Below are positions 16,082 to 23,834 of a DNA stretch of 52,277 bases, one piece after another (the first letter of the stretch is position 1; every line of letters begins with the position of its first letter). Where the stretch lies: NCBI GenBank assembly GCA_050697155.1, contig JBOGZD010000004.1, positions 1 to 52,277 of the forward strand, in the 5' to 3' direction. The notes under the pieces were generated by a model. It saw only the letters and a list, made by a program, of their open reading frames with translations, was not told where the DNA came from and ran no database searches. This DNA comes from JBOGZD01 sp050697155 (GTDB lineage Bacteria; Actinomycetota; Thermoleophilia; Solirubrobacterales; 70-9). Made by a program: the position numbers and the translations under genes.

Positions 16082-16702
16082 ATCGCCAAGCAGAGGCTCA
16101 AGAGCCCGCGGGCGCGGCTGTTCGTCGCGCTCGACCTGCCCGAGGACGTCCTCGATGCCCTGGCCGCCTGGCAACGGGAGGCGCTCGAGGACCCGGCGCT
16201 GCGCCCGGTCCGGCCCGAGGCGCTCCACGTCACCCTGTGCTTTCTCAGCTACCACCCGGAGAAGCTGATCGACCGGATCGCCGAGGTCGTGCAGGCGCTC
16301 GAGCCGCGCCCGGTCGAGCTTCGGTTCGAGGCCGAGCCGGCGCCGCGGCCGAAGGGCAGGCCGCGGCTCTACGCGCTCGGGGCCGAGAGCCAGGCGGCGA
16401 TCGAGCTCCAGGCAGAGCTCTCCGACGCGCTCGAGGCGAAGCGCTTCTACGAGCCGGAGAAGCGCGCCTTCTGGCCCCACGTGACGGTGGCGCGGGTGCG
16501 CTCCGAGCGCCTCGCGCCGAAACCCGGCCAGCGGCGCGGTAAGGGGCGTCCGAAGCGGGTTCGCAAGCCGCCGCGAGAGCTCCCCAGGGCGCTCCTGGAG
16601 CCCTTCGGCGCCGTCCGGGTCGCTCTCTACCGTTCCAACCTGCGCCCGCAGGGGGCCGAGTATGTGTCCCTTGCCGGCATCGACTTGCCGCCCCCGGAGT
16701 AG
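16082..16702 (+). CDS. thpR: RNA 2',3'-cyclic phosphodiesterase (2H family), unusual start
   Basis: 206 aa with both HxTx motifs of the 2H phosphoesterase fold: HVTLCFLS (H49) and HVTVARVR (H133). The family hydrolyses 2',3'-cyclic phosphates on RNA ends. The N-terminus ARLFVALDLPEDV is standard. There is no ATG, GTG or TTG between the in-frame TAG at 16070 and GTG 16289, and starting at 16289 would remove the first catalytic motif. The expected Met position is ATC at 16082 (ATC GCC AAG), and CTG 16118 is another option. The coordinates assume ATC. recA follows 25 bp later. Confidence 0.8.
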   Translation: MAKQRLKSPRARLFVALDLPEDVLDALAAWQREALEDPALRPVRPEALHVTLCFLSYHPEKLIDRIAEVVQALEPRPVELRFEAEPAPRPKGRPRLYALGAESQAAIELQAELSDALEAKRFYEPEKRAFWPHVTVARVRSERLAPKPGQRRGKGRPKRVRKPPRELPRALLEPFGAVRVALYRSNLRPQGAEYVSLAGIDLPPPE

Positions 16703-16727
16703 GGCGATCCAGAAAGGTGAAAGACAG

Positions 16728-17858
16728 ATGGCAGAAGACAAGAAGGCGGACCTGAAGCCGGCCGACGCCAAGGAGGCGAAGGCCAAGGACGCGGCGCTTC
16801 AGGCCGCGCTGAAGCAGATCGACAAGGACTTCGGCCAGGGCTCGGTGATGCGGCTCGGCGACAAGGCCGCGATCCCGGTCGAGGCGATCCCGACCGGCTC
16901 GCTGCCGCTCGACCTGGCGCTCGGGGTCGGCGGGGTGCCGCGCGGGCGGATCGTCGAGATCTTCGGCCCCGAATCCTCGGGGAAGACGACGCTCGTCTAC
17001 CACATCATCGCCGAGGCCCAGGCCCGCGGCGGCGTCTGCGCCTTCGTCGACGCCGAGCACGCGATCGACCCGATCTACGCGAAGCGAATCGGGGTCGACA
17101 CCGACGAGCTGCTTGTCTCCCAGCCCGACTTCGGAGAGCAGGCGCTCGAGATCGTCGACGTCCTGACCCGCTCCGGCGCCGTCGACGTCGTCGCCGTCGA
17201 CTCGGTCGCCGCGCTGACCCCGCGGGTCGAGCTCGAGGGGCAGATGGGGGAGCAGACGGTCGGCCTCCAGGCACGGCTGATGTCACAGGCCCTGCGGAAG
17301 CTCGCCGGCAACCTCAACCGGGCGAAGACGGTCTGCCTGTTCACGAACCAGATTCGAGAGAAGATCGGCGTCATGTTCGGCTCTCCAGAGACCCAGCCCG
17401 GAGGCCGCGCGCTGAAGTTCTATTGCTCGCAGCGGCTCGACATGCGGCGGATCGAGACGCTCAAGGAGGGGACCGAGGCGGTCGGCAACCGGGTCCGGGT
17501 GAAGGTGGTCAAGAACAAGGTCGCGGCGCCGTTTCGCCAGGCCGAGTTCGACGTTGAGTATGGGATCGGGATCTCGAAATCGGGCGGACTGCTCGACCTC
17601 GCGCTCGAGCACGACTTGATTCAGAAGTCGGGCTCGTTCTTCTCCTACGGCGAGTTGCGGCTCGGCCAGGGCCGCAACAACACCAAGCAGTACCTGACCG
17701 AGAACGCCGATCTCGCCGGCGAGATCGAGGCGAGGTTGTTCGAGGCCCTGGGAATCGAGCGCCCGAAGCCGGCCGCGACGGCGAAGCCACAGGCGGCCCC
17801 CACGAAGGCGGCCGAGGCCCGGGCCGAGGAGGCCGCGACGGAGCGCAAGGCGGCGTAG
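16728..17858 (+). CDS. recA: Recombinase RecA
   Basis: 376 aa, ATP-dependent strand exchange and LexA co-protease activity. Walker A GPESSGKTT is near residues 85-93. The L1 region (QMGEQTVGLQARLMSQALRKL) and L2 region (REKIGVMFGSPETQPGGRALKFY) are intact. N-terminal Lys/Ala- and C-terminal Ala/Glu-rich tails are lineage-specific. AAAGGTGA lies 7 nt before the ATG. I see no GAAC-N4-GTTC LexA-type site in the 25-bp gap or directly upstream of thpR. recX follows immediately. Confidence 0.98.
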   Translation: MAEDKKADLKPADAKEAKAKDAALQAALKQIDKDFGQGSVMRLGDKAAIPVEAIPTGSLPLDLALGVGGVPRGRIVEIFGPESSGKTTLVYHIIAEAQARGGVCAFVDAEHAIDPIYAKRIGVDTDELLVSQPDFGEQALEIVDVLTRSGAVDVVAVDSVAALTPRVELEGQMGEQTVGLQARLMSQALRKLAGNLNRAKTVCLFTNQIREKIGVMFGSPETQPGGRALKFYCSQRLDMRRIETLKEGTEAVGNRVRVKVVKNKVAAPFRQAEFDVEYGIGISKSGGLLDLALEHDLIQKSGSFFSYGELRLGQGRNNTKQYLTENADLAGEIEARLFEALGIERPKPAATAKPQAAPTKAAEARAEEAATERKAA

Positions 17859-18320
17859 TTGGGAGGCGCCCGCGAGAGCGCCTTTGAACGTGGTCTCGCC
17901 GCGCTGCGGCGCAAGGAGCGCACCGCGGCCGAGCTCACCGTCTGGCTCGCCGAGCGCGAGTTCCCGGCCGACGAGATCGAGACCGCGCTCGCGCTGCTGA
18001 CCGAGCTCGGCGAGCTCGGCGACGAGCGCTTCGCCCGCCGCTACGCCGAGGACAAGCGCGAGCTCAGCGGCTGGGGCGCCGAACGCATCCGCGTGGCGCT
18101 GCTCGCCCGCGGGGTCGACCACGATGCGATCGAGGCGGCGCTGGCCGGCGACTCCGCCAGCGACCAGATCGACCGCGCCGCCGACCTCCTCGCCCGCCGC
18201 GGCGACCAGCTCGCCGACGAGCCCGCTCGCGGCCGCGCCCTCGCCTACCTCACCCGCCGCGGCTACGACTACGAGATCGCCTACGAGGCCGTCCGCCGCA
18301 CCGAACGCCGCGCGGCCTAG
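17859..18320 (+). CDS. recX: Regulatory protein RecX
   Basis: 153-aa all-helical RecA modulator that caps RecA filaments. The RecX repeats are visible: LAALRRKERTAAELTVWLAEREF, then LGELGDERFARRYAEDKRELSGWGAERIRVALLARGV, then YLTRRGYDYEIAYEAVRR. TTG 17859 starts on the base directly after the recA stop. The adjacency guarantees co-transcription. Confidence 0.93.
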   Translation: MGGARESAFERGLAALRRKERTAAELTVWLAEREFPADEIETALALLTELGELGDERFARRYAEDKRELSGWGAERIRVALLARGVDHDAIEAALAGDSASDQIDRAADLLARRGDQLADEPARGRALAYLTRRGYDYEIAYEAVRRTERRAA

Positions 18321-18626
18321 CCAGAGTCGCCATCCCTACGAGATGCCGGTGGGCGATCACGGGTGCTTGCGATCGGCCCGCTTCGCAACTACGATCCATG
18401 GGCGGCTTCGGGCCGCCTGAACAAAGCGAATGGCAAGCTGAACCCGACGTTCTCCGACTACATCCCTTCGAGAACACACCGAACTTTCGAGCAGCGGACG
18501 ATCCGGCTCGCGGGATAGCCGGCCAGGCGCCTATTCGGCAGCCCCGCCGCGGTGGCAGGAACGCCACCGGATAGCGGCAAACGCGAACAAACCGGCCGCG
18601 CGTGAGTCGGCCGGGGAGAGGAACGC
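18321..18626. other. 306-bp intergenic region with hairpin leader before rny
   Basis: No convincing gene. Base composition is less GC-biased than its flanks. Two short frames are open: 18363-18518 (51 codons, GTG start, GC3 about 70 percent) and 18398-18574 (58 codons). Neither has a ribosome site. Close to rny there are two hairpins: 18550-18569 (CGGTGGC, loop AGGAAC, GCCACCG, with an outer GCCG/CGGC stem at 18546-18578) and 18593-18613 (CCGGCCG/CGGCCGG). They precede the GGGGAGAGG ribosome site and may form a regulated 5' leader. Confidence 0.5.
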
Positions 18627-20126
18627 ATGGGCACACGGGCGCTGTGGCTGCCATGGCGGCGCGAACGAGGCGGCGCGCCGACTGATCTGCGCCCGCCGCG
18701 CGAGGCGCGGCAGGAGCCGCCCGCCGCCGCTCAGCCGCGGCACATCCAGCCGCCGTCCGAGGCGCCGGAGCGGCGCGCCGATCCACCCTCCACCGACGAC
18801 GCCGGCGAGGAGTTGCGCGCGCGCCGCGAGGAGATCGCGCGGATGGAGGAGCGAGCCCTGCGCGAAACCGAGTCGCTCTCCGTCCAGGCGGCGGACCTCG
18901 AGCGTCGCACCCAGGCGCTCGAGGACCGCGAGCGCAACCTGGCGAAGGCAAACGACGAGCTGAAGCAGGCAAAGCGCGTCCAGCGCCGCGAGCTCGAGCG
19001 GCTCTCGGGTCTCAGCGCGGCGCAGGCGAAGCAGATGCTGGTCGCCGAGGTCGAGCAGGAGGCGCGCCACCAGGCCGGTCTGCGGATTCAGCAGGTCGAG
19101 GAGGAGACCAAGCGCGACGCCGAGCGGCGAGCGCGCAACATCCTCGCGGTGGCGACCCAGCGGCTCGCCGCGAAGCACTCGAGCGAGACGACGACCAGGC
19201 TCGTCGAGCTTCCCAGCGACGAGATGAAGGGCAGGATCATCGGCCGCGACGGGCGCAACATCCGGGCGCTCGAGAAGCTCACCGGGGTCGACATCATCAT
19301 CGACGAGACACCGTCCGCCGTCACCCTGTCGAGCTTCGACGGCGTCCGCCGCGAGGTCGCCCGGATCACGCTCGAGCGGCTGATCGCCGACGGACGCATC
19401 CACCCGGCGCTGATCGAGGAAACCCACGAGCAGGCCCAGGTCGAGGTCGCGGCGCGGGTGATCGAGGAGGGCGAGAAGGCGGCGCTCGAGGCGCGGGTCA
19501 ACGGCCTCGACCCCGAGCTCACCCGGCTGCTGGGCGAGCTTCGCTTCCGCACCAGCTACGGCCAGAACGTGCTCGATCACCTGGTCGAATGCGCGCACCT
19601 CGCCGCGCTGATGGCCGACGAGCTCGGCGCCTCGGTCGAAACCGCCCGCCGCGCCGCGCTCCTGCACGACATCGGCAAGGCGGTCACCCACGAGGTCGAG
19701 GGGCCGCACGCGCTCGTCGGCGCCCGCGCCGCCCGCCGCCACGGCGAGAGCGAGGCCGTCGCCCATGCGATGGAGGCCCACCATGCGGAGGTCGAGCCCC
19801 GCACGGTCGAGGCGGTGATCGTGCAGGCCGCCGACGCGGTCTCCGGCGCGCGCCCGGGAGCGCGCGGCGATGCGCTCGAGCAGTACGTGACGCGGCTTCG
19901 GGACCTCGAGGAGATCGCCTCGCGCCACCGGGGCGTCGAGCGGGTGTTCGCGATGCGGGCAGGGCGCGAGATCCGCGTGATCGTCGACCCCGGTGAGGTC
20001 GACGACGAGCGAGCGGCGCTGATCTCGCAGGGGATCGCCGTCGCGGTCGAGAAGGAGATGGAGTACCCGGGACGGATCAAGATCACCGTGATCCGGGAGA
20101 GCCGCTCCACCAACTACGCAAGTTAG
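18627..20126 (+). CDS. rny: Ribonuclease Y without N-terminal membrane anchor
   Basis: 499 aa. Residues 1-60 are Pro/Arg-rich and look disordered, about 60-170 is a long coiled coil, the KH domain has GRIIGRDGRNIR near 209-220, and the HD domain has LLHDIGKAVTHEVEGPHALVGA near 348-369. RNase Y normally starts with a TM helix; none is present. An in-frame TGA at 18603 means ATG 18627 is the first possible start, and GGAGAGG sits 6 nt before it. The enzyme makes rate-limiting endonucleolytic cuts in mRNA. It may be cytosolic here. Confidence 0.93.
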   Translation: MGTRALWLPWRRERGGAPTDLRPPREARQEPPAAAQPRHIQPPSEAPERRADPPSTDDAGEELRARREEIARMEERALRETESLSVQAADLERRTQALEDRERNLAKANDELKQAKRVQRRELERLSGLSAAQAKQMLVAEVEQEARHQAGLRIQQVEEETKRDAERRARNILAVATQRLAAKHSSETTTRLVELPSDEMKGRIIGRDGRNIRALEKLTGVDIIIDETPSAVTLSSFDGVRREVARITLERLIADGRIHPALIEETHEQAQVEVAARVIEEGEKAALEARVNGLDPELTRLLGELRFRTSYGQNVLDHLVECAHLAALMADELGASVETARRAALLHDIGKAVTHEVEGPHALVGARAARRHGESEAVAHAMEAHHAEVEPRTVEAVIVQAADAVSGARPGARGDALEQYVTRLRDLEEIASRHRGVERVFAMRAGREIRVIVDPGEVDDERAALISQGIAVAVEKEMEYPGRIKITVIRESRSTNYAS

Positions 20127-20149
20127 GGCTGCACTAGGATCCGGCGGCG

Positions 20150-20749
20150 GTGGAGGAGACGATCTTCTACATCCTCGGGATCACCCTCGTCATCGTCGCT
20201 CTCGTCCTGTCCGCCGCCGGGCTGCGCTGGCAGGGATTCCCTCCCAGCCGCGGGACCATGGCCGCGATCACGGTCGGGGTGGTCGCCCTCGTCGGGGCCA
20301 CCGCCACCTTCGCCTGGATGAACGCCGAGGAGGAGCAGTCGGAGCACGCCGCCGAGCACGCTCAGGAGCGCGCGGAGGCGGCCGAGGAGGCCTCTGCCGA
20401 GGCGCTCGCCGCGCAGGACGGCGCCGAGGAGGGGCCGGCCGAGGACGAAGCTGACGTCGCCGAGACGCCTGCGGCCGACGGCGCCGCCGTGTTCGAGAGC
20501 GCCGGCTGCGCGAGCTGCCATACCCTCCGTGCCGCCGGCAGCTCCGCCCAGACCGGCCCCGACCTCGACGGTGCGCTTCGGGGCAAGTCGGCGCAATACG
20601 TCGAAACCGCGATCGTCGACCCGAACGCCGAGCTCGCCGAGGGCTTCCCGCCCGACATCATGCCCCAGGACTTCGGCTCCAGCCTGACGCCGGAGGAGCT
20701 GACCGCCCTGGTCGACTACCTGGTCGAGTCGACCGGCGGCAAGGGCTAG
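20150..20749 (+). CDS. Membrane-anchored c-type cytochrome
   Basis: 199 aa. Two N-terminal TM helices (about 4-26 and 36-58) are followed by a Glu/Ala-rich linker (60-105) and a single-haem cytochrome c domain. The haem motif CASCH is near residues 122-126, and the likely sixth ligand is the Met in DIMPQDFG near 170. The haem domain would sit outside the membrane as a short-range electron carrier. GTG start 23 bp after rny; it ends 5 bp before miaB. The ccdA gene at 45018 could serve its maturation. Confidence 0.85.
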   Translation: MEETIFYILGITLVIVALVLSAAGLRWQGFPPSRGTMAAITVGVVALVGATATFAWMNAEEEQSEHAAEHAQERAEAAEEASAEALAAQDGAEEGPAEDEADVAETPAADGAAVFESAGCASCHTLRAAGSSAQTGPDLDGALRGKSAQYVETAIVDPNAELAEGFPPDIMPQDFGSSLTPEELTALVDYLVESTGGKG

Positions 20750-20754
20750 CGCGC

Positions 20755-22071
20755 ATGCGCTACCACGTCACCACCTTCGGGTGCCAGATGAACGAGCACG
20801 ACTCGGAGCGGATGAAAGGGATGCTTGAGTCGCTCGGCTACACCGAGGCGCCCGAGCGCGACGGCGCCGACCTGATCCTGTTCAACACCTGCTCGATCCG
20901 CGAGGCGGCCGACAACCGCTTCATCGCCCATCTCGGCGAGGCGAAGCGGCTCAAGTCCGAGGACCCCGAGCGCGTGATCGGCGTCGGCGGCTGCTGGGCA
21001 CAGTCGGTCAAGGACGAGGTGTTCGAGCGCTTCCCGTTCGTCGACGTCGCCTTCGGCCCCGGCCAGATCCAGGGGCTCGCCGAGTTCCTCGCCTCCGACT
21101 CGCTCACCGCCCAGGGCTACTTCGAGTTCGAGGACTTCGCCGGCCACCTGCCGGCGCACCGCGAGCGCGAGTTCCAGGCCTGGGTGCAGATCTCCCAGGG
21201 CTGCAACTGCGCCTGCGCCTACTGCATCGTGCCCTCCACCCGCGGGCGCGAGCAGAGCCGCGACCCCGACCAGCTGGTCGCCGAGGTCGAGGCGCTCGCG
21301 GCCGACGGCGTGCGCGAGGTGACCCTGCTGGGCCAGAACGTGAACAGCTACGGGCGCGACCTGCGGGGCGAGCGGCGCACGAGCTTCGCGCAGCTGCTGG
21401 CGCGGATCGACGCGGTCGAGGGGATCGAGCGCGTGCGCTACACCAGCCCGCACCCCAAGGACATGCGCGAGGACGTGATCCGCGCCCACGCCGAGCTGCC
21501 GGCGCTCTGCGAGCACATCCACCTGCCGCTGCAGTCGGGCTCGAGCCGGGTGCTGAAGGCGATGCGCCGCACCTACAACCGCCAGCGCTACATGGACCGG
21601 GTCGCGCTGATCCGCGAGCAAGTCCCCGACTGCGCGCTGACCACCGACATCATCGTCGGCTTTCCGGGCGAGACCGCGGCCGAGTTCGCCGAGACGCTCG
21701 AGGTGGTCGAGGAGGTCGGCTACGACGGCGCCTTCACCTTCATCTTCTCGCCGCGACGCGGGACCGAGGCGGCGACGATGGAGGGCCAGCTTCCTCATGC
21801 GGTCAAGCGCGAGCGCATGGGACCGCTGGTCGAAGCCGTCCAGCGCCGGGCGCGAGAGCGGGCGCAGCGCTTCGTCGGGCGTGCGGTCGAGGTCCTGGTC
21901 GAGGGGCCGAGCCGCACCGATGCCACCCGGCTGCGGGGCCGCAGCCGCCACAACAAGACGGTCAACTTCGACGGCACCGCGGCGCCGGGCGAGCTCGTCG
22001 AAGTCGAGATCACCGAGGCCACCTCGACGACCCTGAGCGGCCAAGAGCGGCTGCTGAGCCGCGTTCCCTGA
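20755..22071 (+). CDS. miaB: tRNA-2-methylthio-N6-dimethylallyladenosine synthase MiaB
   Basis: 438-aa radical-SAM methylthiotransferase acting on i6A37 of tRNA. The N-terminal UPF0004 domain (TFGCQMNEHDSERM, Cys in NTCSIRE and GGCWAQ) binds the second cluster. The radical-SAM Cx3Cx2C is within QGCNCACAYCIVPSTRG near residue 150. The C-terminal TRAM domain covers about 375-438. It acts on the product of MiaA, whose gene overlaps the stop of this one. Confidence 0.96.
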   Translation: MRYHVTTFGCQMNEHDSERMKGMLESLGYTEAPERDGADLILFNTCSIREAADNRFIAHLGEAKRLKSEDPERVIGVGGCWAQSVKDEVFERFPFVDVAFGPGQIQGLAEFLASDSLTAQGYFEFEDFAGHLPAHREREFQAWVQISQGCNCACAYCIVPSTRGREQSRDPDQLVAEVEALAADGVREVTLLGQNVNSYGRDLRGERRTSFAQLLARIDAVEGIERVRYTSPHPKDMREDVIRAHAELPALCEHIHLPLQSGSSRVLKAMRRTYNRQRYMDRVALIREQVPDCALTTDIIVGFPGETAAEFAETLEVVEEVGYDGAFTFIFSPRRGTEAATMEGQLPHAVKRERMGPLVEAVQRRARERAQRFVGRAVEVLVEGPSRTDATRLRGRSRHNKTVNFDGTAAPGELVEVEITEATSTTLSGQERLLSRVP

Positions 22072-22952
22072 ACGTCCTCGCGATCTTCGGCCCGACCGCC
22101 GCCGGCAAGACCGGCGTCGCGATCGCCGGCGCCGAGCGCCTGCGAGAGCGCGGCGAGGACCCGGTGGCGGTCTCGTGCGACGCGATCCAGGTCTACCGCG
22201 GGCTGGAGATCCTCAGTGGCGCCGCCTCGGCCACCGAGCAGCAGCGGCTGGAGCATCGTCTGCTCGGGATCGTTGCGATCGACGGCGAGTTCACCGCCGG
22301 GCGGTTCGCCAACCTCGCCCACGCCGAGATCGACCAGCTCGTCGCCGAGGGGCGCCGGCCGATCCTCGTCGGTGGCACCGGCCTCTACCTGCGCGCGGCG
22401 CTTTCGGACCTCGACCTGCGCCCGCCGGTGCCGGACGAGATCCGCGCGGCGGTCGAGCGGGAGATCGCCGAACGCGGCCCCGCGGCCCTGCACTCAGAGC
22501 TCGACCCCGATCTCGCCGCCACCGTGCACCCCAACGACCGCAAACGGATCGCCCGGCTCGTCGAGCTCGGGCGGGCGGGAATCGACCCGCCGCGATCGAG
22601 CGAGGGGCTGTGGACCGAGAGCCTGCGCCACCCGACGCTGCTCGTCGGGCTCACCCTCGAGCACGACGAGCTCGATCGGCGGATCGACGCGCGGGTGGAG
22701 GCGATGCTCGCAGCCGGCGCCGAGGACGAGGTGCGCCGCGCTGACGCCGCCGGAGCCTCGCGCACCGCCCGCGCGGCGATCGGCCTCGAGGAGCTGCTGC
22801 GCGGCGATCACGAGGCGATGAAGGCCGCCCAACGCCGCTATGCCCGCCGCCAGCTCACCTGGATGCGCAAGATGCCCGGCGTCACCCTGATCGACCGCAG
22901 CGGCCGCCACGACGATCAGGTCGCGGCGGATATCGTCGGCCTCCTTCGATGA
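22068..22952 (+). CDS. miaA: tRNA dimethylallyltransferase MiaA, CTG start
   Basis: 294 aa. Transfers dimethylallyl to A37 of tRNAs, the step before MiaB. The P-loop GPTAAGKT is at residues 8-15. DAIQVYRGL, VGGTGLYLRA, and the C-terminal YARRQLTWMRK are family hallmarks. The first ATG, GTG or TTG in frame is GTG 22164, which would delete the P-loop. CTG 22068 overlaps the miaB stop as CTGA, mimicking ATGA coupling, and gives the expected N-terminus (NVLAIFGPT). The end overlaps the dapF-like gene as ATGA. Confidence 0.88.
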   Translation: MNVLAIFGPTAAGKTGVAIAGAERLRERGEDPVAVSCDAIQVYRGLEILSGAASATEQQRLEHRLLGIVAIDGEFTAGRFANLAHAEIDQLVAEGRRPILVGGTGLYLRAALSDLDLRPPVPDEIRAAVEREIAERGPAALHSELDPDLAATVHPNDRKRIARLVELGRAGIDPPRSSEGLWTESLRHPTLLVGLTLEHDELDRRIDARVEAMLAAGAEDEVRRADAAGASRTARAAIGLEELLRGDHEAMKAAQRRYARRQLTWMRKMPGVTLIDRSGRHDDQVAADIVGLLR

Positions 22953-23821
22953 AGCGCGAGCCCGACAACCTCCCCAGAGGGCGCCTCATGAGGTTCGAGA
23001 AGTGGCAGGCGCTCGGCAACGATTATGTGATCGTCGAGCAGGGGGAGCTGCCGTGGGAGCTCACGGCGGAGCGGGTCAGACGCATCTGCGAGCCGCATTA
23101 CGGGGTCGGCGCCGACGGGATCCTGCTGCTCTCGCAGGCCGCGGACGAGCGCCACGTCGCCGAGCTTCGGATCTTCAACCCCGACGGATCGGAGGCCGAG
23201 CTGTCGGGCAACGGCGCCCGCGAGGCGGTGCTCTACCTGCGCCGGGCGGGCTGGACGCCCGCGGACACGTTCACGATCCTCACCAAGGCCGGCGAGGTGA
23301 CCCCGACGATCACCGGGGCGAACGAGGTCTCGATGGCGATCGGGCGCGCCTCGCTGACCTCGGAGGACTACCCGTCGGGGCCCGAGGACGGCACCGGGAC
23401 CCTCGAGGCGGGCGGGCACGAGCTGCGCTTCCGGCACATCAACGTCGGCAATCCGCAATGCGTGATCGACGTCGGCGACGAGGTCGAGCGGCTGGATCTC
23501 GGCGCGATCGGCCCGGGAATCGAGTCCCACGAGCTGTTCCCGAACCGGACCAACGTCTCGTTCATCAACGTCGACCACTCGACCGTCCGGGCGCGGATCT
23601 TCGAGCGCGGAGTGGGGGAGACGCTCTCCTCCGGCACTGGGGCCAGCGGCGCCGCCGTCGCGGCCCATCTCGGCGGCGCCCGCAGCCCTATCACCGTGAA
23701 GCTCGACGGGGGCGAGCTGCGGGTCGACGTCACGGACGATCTCGATGTCACCCTGACCGGCACCGCCGAGCCCGTCTACGCCGGCGAGCTCTCGGCCGAG
23801 CTGGTGCGGGCGCTCGAGTAG
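22949..23821 (+). CDS. dapF: Diaminopimelate epimerase homologue with Ser at both catalytic Cys positions
   Basis: 290 aa with the full DapF fold order: LGNDYVIVE, GVGADGILL, NPDGSEAELSGNGAR, NVGNPQCVI, NRTNVSFI, ERGVGETLSSGTGAS. In DapF the two catalytic residues are the Cys before GNG and the Cys before G[ST]G. Here both are Ser (S86 and S228, codons TCG and TCC). It should epimerise LL-DAP to meso-DAP, but loss of both thiols makes that doubtful. Its position between miaA and an LL-DAP aminotransferase argues that it still serves DAP metabolism. ATG 22988 is an alternative start. Confidence 0.85.
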   Translation: MKREPDNLPRGRLMRFEKWQALGNDYVIVEQGELPWELTAERVRRICEPHYGVGADGILLLSQAADERHVAELRIFNPDGSEAELSGNGAREAVLYLRRAGWTPADTFTILTKAGEVTPTITGANEVSMAIGRASLTSEDYPSGPEDGTGTLEAGGHELRFRHINVGNPQCVIDVGDEVERLDLGAIGPGIESHELFPNRTNVSFINVDHSTVRARIFERGVGETLSSGTGASGAAVAAHLGGARSPITVKLDGGELRVDVTDDLDVTLTGTAEPVYAGELSAELVRALE

Positions 23822-23834
23822 CCTCTCGCGCCCG

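Noticed and set aside
18398..18574. 58-codon frame before rny
   Set aside because: No ribosome site, atypical codon use, and its end overlaps a hairpin that is better explained as leader structure.
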